From Apostichopus japonicus (taxonomy: Eukaryota; Echinodermata; Holothuroidea; Aspidochirotida; Stichopodidae), in contig NC_092576.1 in the NCBI RefSeq assembly GCF_037975245.1, positions 45,109,111 to 45,173,110 on the forward strand: 64,000 nt of DNA. The letters run 5' to 3'. The notes below the pieces were generated by a model. It was not told the DNA's origin. It searched no databases and saw nothing but the letters and a program-made list of their open reading frames with translations. Made by a program: the position numbers and the translations under genes. Positions 28,127-39,200 of this stretch are shown piece by piece. Within the stretch, counting starts at the first letter, position 1. The number at the start of each line of letters is the position of its first letter.

Positions 28127-29203
28127 AAATACATTTATCAATAAAAATGTGTATGTGAAATGAATAGTTGATTAAATTTATAGTTTAGTTGTTACCCTTT
28201 ACAAGTTTGTCTTTTCTGATGATGCTTTATTTGTTTAATTAAAGTTTCAAATGATAAAGTTGTTTATTATCTGTTAAATATAAATCATTACAGTTAAAAA
28301 CAGATTGTTCTTTCTTCAGCTACATGAAACTGTTACATGTGAATGTAGGTTCTTTAAAGTGTAATTAATATTCGTTTATACTATATGTGTGTGGTACTGT
28401 ATTTTGCGCCAACCCATAAGCACCCACCCAGTTGAACTGACCCACAATGTTAAAAATCTTAAAGGTAGCAAAACTTACATCCAAATGAGATCTTCATTTA
28501 TATAGTAGTCATTTTGGCAGTATGTTGTGAATTGTATATATCTTAGTAAATGTAATGGACATAGAATTGAAGGAATACTGTAGAAGGAAATAGTAAATAT
28601 TTCTCAGAACATTTAAAAAAAAAATGAGAGCAACTTATTTAACATAGTTAAATTACAAAATATGTGAGGTTAGTGTTTATTTTTGGTGTTATTAGTGTAA
28701 AATTATATGTTTCATGTAAAAATACAGTTTTGATATACACTATAATGGATTTATTAATTTTTCATACTTGTTTTTATTGACCCTCAAAACGCTGGTTTAA
28801 TGCCCCTCAAAATGCTGATTCTGATCAAGTAATGATGTTTTCAAAAATATCAAGTTACGTACAAAGTGCTATATTTCACTGATCATCATTCTACAAACAT
28901 GTAATTTTGCAATGTAAATTACCCCCTAGTTGTCCGTTTTTGATGCAGTGCCAAGAAGGTACACTTCAATTAATAGCAAATTTTAGATGCACGGTAAGCA
29001 AATAGATGATTGTACCCATATATTTTTTGGGAAACTATAAAATAATTTTTGAGTTGTTGGCAATTTTAAATTCATCATACATATATCCTATCTAAAAAGT
29101 ATAAAAGAAAGTTCATGACAGGTTCAGTTTTTTTTTCTAGCCAATAATATTTGTTCACCTACATTTTGAGGGGCACCAGCATTCTGAGGGGCCCCTACCT
29201 GTA

Positions 29204-30034
29204 AAAGATCATCTTTAGTTGCTGTACAAGTGTGGCTCACTCCTAACAAGGTCATATAAGGTTTAACAAGGTCATACTTCTAGAACTGTATATACAACAT
29301 CAGGAATGTTGAAAAAATTGTCAGCTGCCAGGACTAACAAATAACAAGTATATTTAAATTCATATAATTCTGATAGAGTTGCTTTGTAAAAGTAAGGGTA
29401 TTGTTTGTTGTATACAGCGAGGATAGTGTTAGGGGAGTGGGTTATATTTCTTACTTTGAGAATTAGAGACAGACACATAATTAAGGGATTGATGAGGAGA
29501 TGGTTTCTTACAATTGTTTCTGTTATAGTTTTTGACATTATTCCACATCATCCGTTATTGTTTGTAATTTGCAAGTTTATATCTCGTTTATTTGATATAA
29601 TGTGTTTTTGGATTTCTCTCTGCAAATTGACAAAGCATGTTTTACTTTCATGGAAGGCAACGGGAGCAATGGCGTGGGGAAAAAGTCATTTCAAAATAAC
29701 TAATCGTACAATTTATGTCCTAGATGATTTCGAAACCTGCCCACGATCCCAAACAATTGTCTTGTCCTCTCTACTCAAAGATACAAAAGCAAGTTGTGTA
29801 GTTCTTTGAAAAAAATTACACTTAATCAACAAACACCACTTCTCGTGTGTCTAACTCTAAGTGACTGGCATTAGTGTCACAAACCTGCAATGCATTTTCC
29901 TCACGTAGGGAATGGTCACTCTACATGTTGACATTTACGACTATACAGTTCAGCCCTAATTCAACTTCGCCCCAATTCATGTATACAATGACGTAATATA
30001 AGCTGACACAAATACATTACGGTATATTTTAAAG
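29204..30034. other. Intergenic DNA, no gene called
   Basis: A 134-codon open frame at 29,405-29,809 (plus) is hydrophobic at the N-terminus but has no recognisable domain, splice context or relative in the window. It is left uncalled. Confidence 0.4.
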
Positions 30035-30547
30035 CAGGGTTTCCTTAACTTGATACCTCCACGAAACCCCTGTGGATGTCAGAGCTGTCCACGAACCTAC
30101 AACTTTTGGAGAGACGATCTGGGTCATTATTATACTATATATGAAACGCATAACAGTGCTTCGTAAAAGATCAAGTTCATAGTGTAATATTGTAATGAAC
30201 ACAAAACAAGATGAACGAAGATTTATTTGTAAACGTCAAGATCAGATCAGCCATTTATCTTCACGACGTACACGAATTTCACCAAATTCATGCAGCCTGT
30301 GTCTGTTTCATAATTCAGTTATTTAACACATGCACGGTAACGGTACTACTATGGCAACATATGCGTATGGAACGCAAAAAGAGTTTGTCGATAGGTACAC
30401 TTTTGTACATTACTAACTTATTTGATATATAAGAATTTAGTTCAACAAAAAGTGCTAGAGTTCTGACTTTCAGAAACGTCTCACGACCACCTGGGATGAA
30501 CTCACGCACCCCCTGGGGGTTCATGCACCCCGGTTAGGGAACAACTG
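30035..30547. mobile_element. hAT-like non-autonomous transposon
   Basis: The left end begins CAGGGTTTCCTTAACTTG. The right end, read on the minus strand, begins CAGTTGTTCCCTAACCGGGG and continues with a GAACCCCCAGGGGGTGCG phrase typical of hAT termini. An almost perfect 8-bp target duplication flanks it: TTTTAAAG at 30,027-30,034 and CTTTAAAG at 30,548-30,555. No transposase frame is present, so it is a short deletion derivative. Confidence 0.8.
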
Positions 30548-30555
30548 CTTTAAAG

Positions 30556-31545
30556 CCTGTTGGTGAAGTAACGGATGTTGTGTATGTTTTATCAGACATA
30601 TGTAGTTATATGAACAGATCAAAGTAGAAAACAGTTCTCCCAGTGTGTATTTATGGTAACCTTTGACAATTAACAATACCACAGCTTCTTTCCAATTCTG
30701 CTATTCTGGGTACAAAGGGGACTGTTGAGGTAAAGAAGAGTGTTTTAATGCTAAGAAGGGAAGTGTAGTGGCGTCGAGTGTCCATACTAGGTTTATACTC
30801 GTGAGGGATATCTGGTGCCTAGAAAGTGTTTATCGGGCACAAGTAATGTTTGCAGTGATATAATTAATGTATTTAAGTGGTTAGAAAACAGGAGAGGCGG
30901 GGGGGGGGGGGGGGGTGGTGAGTGTGGGGCTATATTGAGCTGCATCATATGAATATTTCTCATTCTTTAAATGGTACTTTTCAGTGACCTTGCATGGAGT
31001 GTTTGCATAATTAGATTTTTACTATCAATTTACTATCAATTGTTTCTAATTTAATGTTAAATTTGGCTGAATGTTTATACGGTCGAATGGTATGATGGTA
31101 ATGATAACTTAACAATAATTTGAAAGATATGTTTCTGTACGCATGTTACATTTCATGCAATGCAGAAACTTATGAACGCCTAACAATGTGTTTATGTTTC
31201 TAAGAACTGTATTGTGACAAATCTAAATGTTATCATTATTTTTTATGTCAATTAACGGAATAATATAAAGCTCATTTATGTTTAAAATCTCATCATTTTT
31301 GTCCATCATTTTTATTAAATAATTAAGACCCCGCACCAACGTTGTTCTTCCTACAGTTATTAAAGTTGATCCAAATAGTACATGCATGTACTATGCAATG
31401 TGTGTCGTCTGGCAAGGGTGTTGTTCAATAACAACTTCCCGACATGGACGTTAAATGGATGTGTGCCGAGAGATTGGCTTCGGTCAGCTTGCGAGTCTAC
31501 AAGCCTCCATGGCTTCTCTCGCGAGTTCCTGCTTGCGGGAAGATC
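30556..31545. other. Intergenic DNA, no gene seen
   Basis: AT-rich DNA with a G-run of about 18 bases near 30,899-30,915. No gene recognised. Confidence 0.45.
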
Positions 31546-31827
31546 ACATATACATACATACATACATACATACATACATACATACATACATACATACATA
31601 CATACATACATACATACATACATACATACATACATACATACATACATACATACATACATACATACATACATACATACATACATACATACATACATACATA
31701 CATACATACATACATACATACATACATACATACATACATACATACATACATACATACATACATACATACATACATACATACATACATACATACATACATA
31801 CATACATACATACATACATACATACAT
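31546..31827. repeat. (CATA)n microsatellite, about 70 units
   Basis: About 280 bp of uninterrupted CATA/TACA tetranucleotides. Every frame is open, giving Thr-Tyr-Ile-His or Met-Tyr-Val-Cys repeats that are artefacts of the repeat. Confidence 0.97.
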
Positions 31828-34043
31828 GTATTACTCCCTCCAAACCTGCCGACGTTAGACAACGTTTCTGTCATGAATAGCCAGCTACACTCAACTTCTC
31901 TTCCCGATAGCTGCAGATCATCATTTATAATCTAACTGAAATTTCTGATAGTTAAGATCTTGGTTGCTACCTTCACTTTGCAACCGATGTTTCAACATTC
32001 CAAGATAAACTTGTAGGCACCAAATATGTTGTGTGATAACATGTTTTTGTTTATAAAACTTATCAGCCCAAACAAATAACAATAACAATTATGTTTACAT
32101 TCGATGAAGGTTTGCTCGGAAATAAATAATTTAGACCCCTCTCCCTGGTTATGCTCTCAGTGGTTTTAATAATCGATATTCCCCTTTGCCTATTATTACA
32201 TAAATGTATTACAACGTCAAATCCAGCCGACGCCGGACACTCTTCTGCCGTAAGTTGCCCACGACAATGGACTTCCGTTCCCGGGAGACACATATGCAGT
32301 ACTTAAGACATATCTCATTCTGCATTAAACACAGCTAGGGCCTATTAAAAAGTGGCTTGTGGCCTTTACTTGTACTTAATATTATGATGTTCACAACATA
32401 TAATATTAGCTTAGTCTAGTACTTTGAAAATAATACTCAGTCTGAGAGATATTATTTAGAAATCCTATCCCATCAGATGGGCTTATCAATAGACTCTTAA
32501 CAACCAAATTAGAGAACTGTGATTAGAATAATGAGCCAACTATAAGTAAAACTATACATGAAATGTTAAAGCTTGAGTGACGATTTCAGAAAATTGTGAA
32601 ACAAATTTAAATCAATTTTAAACAATGCCTACAATAATTTGAAGATTGCCTATAGCAATTATTTTACCCATATTTTCCTACCTTGGTACTATTTTGTTGT
32701 TATCTTACATCCCTCAACCAGGATCCATTCACGCCTTACAGTGATCGAATATACATCACCGTTAATTCACTGTTATATGTCACAGTATTTAGTTGAGTGA
32801 CTATACATCAAGAATGACCATTAAGTAACTATGAATGCTTCTCGATTTACACAATAATCAAACGACATTTTAAATTAATTAGCTGTATAATTCTGACACG
32901 ATTTATAAACCCATTTGACCATGTGTTTATTTGAAGGAAGATATATATCTGATTAACGTACAAAGTTAGAGCCAGGAATCAGCAGTTATATTGGAACTCT
33001 TGGTGTTAAAACAGAAACAAACATTACCGATTCCAAGTGCTTACAATACTTACAATACGTAATGCACATAGTTCTACATGATTCACATTAATTACACCTA
33101 CCTTCAGATATTATTATAACATAACCAAAGCATAAACGAAATTTTGGCTTAAAAGGCGTAAATCCAGTTGTATGTCCCAGAGAACCACTGACACACTGAC
33201 CGTACACACTGAATGATACAAATATGGTAACACAATATGTCCGTACGTAGATCACTGTATACGGTAGGATTGCGTATGCTTTGGGAACAGGTGTTTATAG
33301 TTGAAATGTAATGATGAAAGGAAGCTTCCTTTGCAATGATTTCCTTTTTTTTTTTCACTTTTGTAATATTTGAGCTGCGATGTTAGTTCAACACATTTTT
33401 CTTGATACTTCTTGACATTATCAGGTTTTCTTTTGATGGGGCGGGGGGAGGGAGGGGGTTAATGTTCATTGTCGGTCCAGTGAGTGTCATTGATTACATT
33501 AAATGGTGTTTTTGAGCTAATTTTTGTGGAAGTAAATAGATAGTTTATGACATCTAAGATAAAATATGGACACCGTTGCAGTGCATTACATAGCCTACAA
33601 TAGTGACATTGTCTTTTATATTTTTTTGACACGTAACGTGGCGTCAACAACAATTAACAATTTGGAAGCAATATGAGTTCAACATCGTTATCTTGAGAAG
33701 GAAATTTCATTGATAATATGTCGACCTTGAGTTGATTCTATTCTTGCTGTCGGTGGGTGTAAATTTTAATTTCGTCAAAGTAAAGAATGTGCAAATTGTT
33801 GAGTTATATCTCCAGATGGTGTATATATGATCGCACATCGCATGTTATGTACAGGATTTGCAAATACGTTGGTATTCAGCAAGTGCTGACGGTCTTGGTC
33901 TACATCTGACTTTGTGAGGAACGCTTCCTGTTATGGTTGAAATCATGGTATGACGTAATGTTTGTTATTTATACCTGTGTTCTATGTTTGTGATAGTATT
34001 TTGTATATCTATTAACCACGTCATTTCGTTAAACGTTACTTAC
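31828..34043. other. Probable intron or 3' flank of the receptor gene
   Basis: The NACHT exon ends at a GTAAGT donor at 34,043, so transcription must continue to the left. I could not find a convincing next exon in this AT-rich stretch. It contains a G-run near 33,442-33,460. Confidence 0.4.
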
Positions 34044-35551
34044 CTGATTTTTCGATGCAACATCTAGTATTTGTATCGTAGACCTCTGTAGTAGTTTACT
34101 ATCATCCTCATTAATGTATGTTTCTTCAGTCGAAACTAAATAAGAAACTGATTGTAGAAATCTCTCTGTTTTGTCGTCCTGTTCTAGCATGCACAAAATT
34201 GCGAACTTTGTACTGTCTTCTTTCTGCTGCAGGTATCGGATAATTTTCTCCCCTGCAGTTTTGTTAAGTCCACACGCAAATCTGTACAAATACTGCAGGT
34301 CAAAAGGATCTAACTTTTTCAAAAGTTTGTCGATACGAGCAGTATATCTACCAGATAATTGTTCTGCAACGTAATGTGCAGCATACCACTCACAAACAGT
34401 TTTGTGATAAAAGTGAACCTCTGTATTGTACTGAATATGTTTTAATGCGTTTGGTGTATCCGCGATATTTAATACTTCTTCTTCCACAAATATACCAATA
34501 CGAAGATACCGATCGTAAAACTCACGTCCTAGCTGATTGCGTAGCTTCTTATGATTCCAAACAAGTTTCTGATTCTTTCCACTCAAAGCTTTAAATGCGA
34601 TTTTGTCTAGTACTTTGTGTTTATTTTCCAATAACTCAAAGTTTGTGACATTTTTGTCTTTCATTTTATTCTTCATATGACTGTGAAAACAAGATATCAT
34701 ATACCGGAAAAAACTAGTGACAGAATTGAATGTTAAAGAATGTTCGTCTTCGTAAGTCATGTGCGCAAACATCACAAAGAATAGAGGAACCTGACAAAGG
34801 TCATCAAGAACCGGATTTTCTTCCAATTTCTTCAAGAGCTCGTTCACTGCTTCTCCACATTTTTCAAAAACAGCCTTTTCAACATATTTTTTACGCGCCT
34901 CTTCACCGAACCCTGTAAGCCGAACACGGTCAGAGTGAGGTGCAAAATCTTTGGGTACACAAGATGGTCTTGTCGTTAGAATGACGTTAAATCCCTGAAA
35001 CATGTCTTTCTTCATGATGTGATAAATGTCTGTGTTAGTACTTTCTTGATCGGGATACTCATCGAAGCCATCAAGTAAAACCAGCACTGAGCTCATGTAA
35101 TTCAATATTTCTTTTATATCTTCCTCAGTTATATCTGAATCCCTAGGTAGAATGAATTGTCTGATCGCACTAAAAATCGATTCAACTCCTCCAAGTTGCC
35201 GTAGACGTAAATATATAATAACGTCTACTCCACCAGATGAGGTCTTAGAGTGAGATTTGCACCAGTCATAAAGTAACTGTAAAGTCAACGTTGACTTGCC
35301 GTAGCCAGGTTCACCTTCAAGAATCTGTCGCTTTGTCTTTAAACAGTTTTCTTTGACTAAATCTTGATAGGATGACAACTTATCCCACTGTGCCTTTCCT
35401 CCAGATATACCTGTCATGTATTCAATACCGCCCTCAACAAATACCTTGTCCACGCAATACATCCTGTCTTTAATGTAGGGTATTGGTTGCACAGAATCGT
35501 AAAATATTTCATACTTTGCTTTTAAATGTTCGATGAAACGCTCAGCTTTTC
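34044..35551 (-). CDS. Receptor exon 8: NACHT NTPase domain
   Basis: A single 1,508-nt exon, acceptor TTCTTCTTTTCAAAG and donor GTAAGT. The encoded 503 residues contain Walker [10 protein letters not shown] (receptor residues 602-610, Lys at 608), Walker [11 protein letters not shown] (678-687) with the extra acidic residue typical of NACHT/STAND ATPases, and a sensor-like LTTRPS (714-719). Further on are winged-helix-like segments ([19 protein letters not shown]) seen after NACHT in NLR proteins. All key nucleotide-binding residues are present, so the ATPase looks functional. An ATG upstream in the same frame (35,579) lies in the intron and is not needed, because the acceptor fits phase 1 exactly with exon 7. 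No leucine-rich repeat is in this exon. Confidence 0.9.
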
Positions 35552-36128
35552 CTTTGAAAAGAAGAATCATGGTTAGCAATATATATGACGAGTTTCAAAT
35601 ATATAACTCGTTATTATTTTTAAATAAAATGTATCAAACTAAGATGAACTAAAATAAGATGTAACAAAGATATCATTTGGTAGAACGACATGACAAGTAT
35701 CATTAACATATCATCCACCAGAATATAGTATGTGTATAGGTCTATGTGTACCAAACGTTTAGCTACAATGTCCAGAATGTATAATGTGTATATATGTGTA
35801 TTAACATAAAGTCTGTTTAAAGTATCTCTTTCGAGATCCGGCTTTATGAATCACAAATGATTTCGAGTTGGTTAGCATCATGTTTGATCTGAAGAGTAAG
35901 GCAAAATATGTCAACAAAAACAGAACTAGTATTGTTCGATAAAGGTGACAAACGCCTACAGTGGAATTACGACCTTCCTTAACGGTTTCGAACCTCTGGA
36001 CATAAAATCAGCTTCCATAGCCTAGTGGTTAGGGTGTCCGCGTACAGAGCGGAAGGCCCGTGGTTCGAATCCCGGTGGAGGCTGAAAGTTTTTTGACTGT
36101 TCTTGATTTCCAATTCATTACGATTTTC

Positions 36129-36189
<61 letters not shown>

Positions 36190-36195
36190 CATTTA

Positions 36196-36273
<78 letters not shown>

Positions 36274-39200
36274 TATACATGTATAACCAATTTAAAATAT
36301 CAAGGTAAATAAGTATTTTCTGTAACACATACCATTGGTATTTTCCATCATTGGAATACCCTGTGAAACAATAAACATACCACTGGTTGTAATATACTAT
36401 ATAACGATAACATAAAGTTTCATATTTTGTATCAATAATACTTCACATAGCGAACTCCCTTTTCTACGTTTGATCCTTATATAGAGCTGAGCGACAAAAG
36501 CTCTTTCAATTACATCGAAGCTGTTTAACACGCATTGTACAGTTGCCGACATTATGCATCGTTGTGTCTTTTCGCGAAGTGTATGCACAGATATTCTACA
36601 CCATGACTGTTGGTTGCAAAAGAGACAACAGCAATATTTCTGGAGACGTCCAAAATGCATTTATTCCGGCACATATATTTATCGTATGTGGTGAGAAAGA
36701 ACATTTGTTATGGTATCGTATTATAAACTTAAGAATCATACATATAGTGTAAACGGCGCATCACTGTATAATGAATAGCCTGCTTCAGTTAAAAAAAAGT
36801 ACATTCATACACATTACCTCATTTTCTGTATCACCAGGCTCATTTCGTTTCATTTTCAGTTTCCTCGCTGAAAAGAATAGAAGGTTTATTTGAAAAATCC
36901 CGATGTAGAATCATGTGGATAGCATAAGATTTTGTAATGGAAGGAAAATGCTTACTTGACTTGCATGGTTTGTGTGATTATATACAAGTTGTGTTCTCGT
37001 ACAGAACAAAAATGCAATTATGGTGGCTTAAGTTGACCCTAAAGAAATTACATTTCATCCTCCTTTATAATTAGATAAAAAGAAGCACATCAGGAATTAG
37101 TATAGGTTATCAGAAAGGAACTCTCATTATCTTAAATGTTTCACGTCAATGAAATCATAATCTTGACAAAGAGTTGTGATTTGTTCAATCTACCAGAAAG
37201 AAACATGATAACGACTGTGTAAACGTTATGATGTACTTTGCACGATGAACAAATACTTTAATCCAGGAATAAAGATATTAGCTTTCACAAAGAGTACGGT
37301 ACGTATTATTATCCATATCACCATGCTCCATATGTTGACATATGTGATTACGTCTAGTATTCTATGTTTTATGGCATTGTTGTTGACTAATACAGATATA
37401 CACATATACCCACAATATGTATAAGTCTTGTTACATTAATAGTATTACGTACCTTTTACTATGCATATAATCACCACAGCAGTGGTGATGATGATCATCA
37501 TCATTGTGACCACTACGGCGATTATGGTTATTGTGAAGGTGTTGGATCTCTGTTCTGCCGGAAGCACTATAAATAGACAAACATACAGAAATGGTAACAA
37601 ACAACAAGTAATCATGAATAGATTTCTCAAAGCTGAGCATTTAACGTGGCGTGTATAACTTACCATTTGGAAAGAGCAGATCAATCTTCGTAGAAAGGCT
37701 GAATAGCTCAGCATTCTCTCCTATAGCGCGACACTCTACGGTAACTTTATTTTTAGTTGTTTGAGTAAAGTCAAAATTAACCGTCAGAGATATATCATAC
37801 AAGTCACCCCTCTGTGTCTCCTTAAATTGATGTTGTGTAAAGTCAATGGGTGTTTCCTCTCGAAAGGCTCTCCATTCAAGAGCCATTTTAGGTCTTATTC
37901 CCATCACCGAGCAAGTCAAAATGTCCTGAGGTTGTTTCTCCAGGACGCAATATTGTTCGTGATTGCATCCATCTATCACTGGAAAAACTGGAGTTGGATC
38001 AACTGAAAGGAAATAATACATCACATATGTTATATTTGGTGTTAGATTTTAAGTCTTTTGATCCCGTAACTGTTACCAGGTCGAATGGTATATATCTTGA
38101 AGAAATCAAACCATGTGCCCAAACGAACAAATATCTTGTGATACCGGATTACATGAAAACGACTTTCTCTCAAAATTAAGAATCTGTCTTATATATAGTT
38201 TAACATTACATTATAAGCTGTGTGTTGTCATATACTGGAACAAGGCACGACACATGTTCAGGTTTGTAGATGCATACGTAAGTTCGTTTTGCTTGTGGAA
38301 CTTTACATGCGACTGTAGTTTGAATCATATGATTGCATCGTTTACGAGGAACAACAGATTCGCCATCATTTCCAGAGTTATTGATACACAAACAGATATA
38401 AGTATAACATGGACAAGTATAAAGAGTCTACTGGAGATGGCCATTCCGTTTAGATTTGACATATACTGACATGGATAATGTTATTGACTTAGTGTTTGCC
38501 TGGTAGCGATCGAATAAAAGGGAACTAAAATAAACAAAAATAAAAATTCAATACAAACAGGGGTTGTTGGCATATATTGATTAATACCTTAATAGGTCAT
38601 CATAAACACTGATTTTCAACTAACATAGAAACAGTTTGATAATTTGATGCAACAAAGAATTACACAATTTGGGGAATTTACGCAAATACCGATGTGCTTT
38701 TGCTATGTTGGTGATTTAGTAGAGACTGATAAGCATAAAAGATAAAATTATATTAAACATCCTACCCATCACAAGCACATCGTACAACTCAATGCCGCCG
38801 CCGACACCGTTATCGTGAACACACGCGTAGAGTCCTTCGTGTTCTACCAACGTGTTCTGTAAAGAAAGACTGCCCTCATCTTCTAGTCTGTATTCCCTGT
38901 TGCTGATTTTTGTGTGATTACTGTTTTGATAGATACTAACATACAGAGTTTCGAAAGCATAACGTTCGGGTGACCACTTCCAAATGACTACATTTAGTCC
39001 AAGGTCTGTACAAGATAAATTCATCGGCGAATGGATCTTCAAATATCTTATAATGGGATTTACCAAGAAAGTGTAATTTATCTCTTTTTCAATCAAAATA
39101 ACGTTTTCTTCTTCAATCAGATTTAGTGGTACACTATTCGATCGGCAGACCAGAAGACTTAACACAGATGACTCCCCAAAAGAAAACGTTGCTGTAACAT

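Larger units (their letters stand above)
26117..29201 (+). mobile_element. pogo/Tigger-like DNA transposon, 3.1 kb
   Basis: The element is flanked by TA at 26,115-26,116 and 29,202-29,203, as expected for a Tc1/mariner/pogo TA target duplication. The left end reads CAGGCCCCTCAGAATG. The right end, on the other strand, reads CAGGTAGGGGCCCCTCAGAA, so the left end has lost about five bases or the two ends have diverged. Subterminal copies of CCCCTCA(A/G)AATGCTG occur near 26,308, 26,474, 28,778-28,820 and 29,165-29,190. The interior holds a decayed DDE transposase frame. The element lies just after a possible splice donor at 26,109. Confidence 0.8.

Noticed and set aside
29405-29809. 134-codon plus-strand frame with a hydrophobic N-terminal half
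   Set aside because: No domain, no splice context and no similarity to anything else in the window; its length is plausible by chance in AT-rich DNA.
31360-31935. Long open frames on both strands across the (CATA)n array
   Set aside because: The tetranucleotide has no stop in any frame, so the Met-Tyr-Val-Cys and Thr-Tyr-Ile-His peptides are artefacts.
35552-35579. In-frame ATG just upstream of the NACHT exon as an alternative start
   Set aside because: It lies before a good acceptor whose phase fits exon 7 exactly, so it is probably intronic; an internal promoter cannot be fully excluded.
36011-36082. Functional tRNA-Cys
   Set aside because: An ACA anticodon is unusual and the T stem has two mismatches, so it is listed only as tRNA-like.
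36060-36328. Tyr-Ile-rich frames across the (TA)n tract
   Set aside because: Pure consequence of TA repeats inside receptor intron 7.
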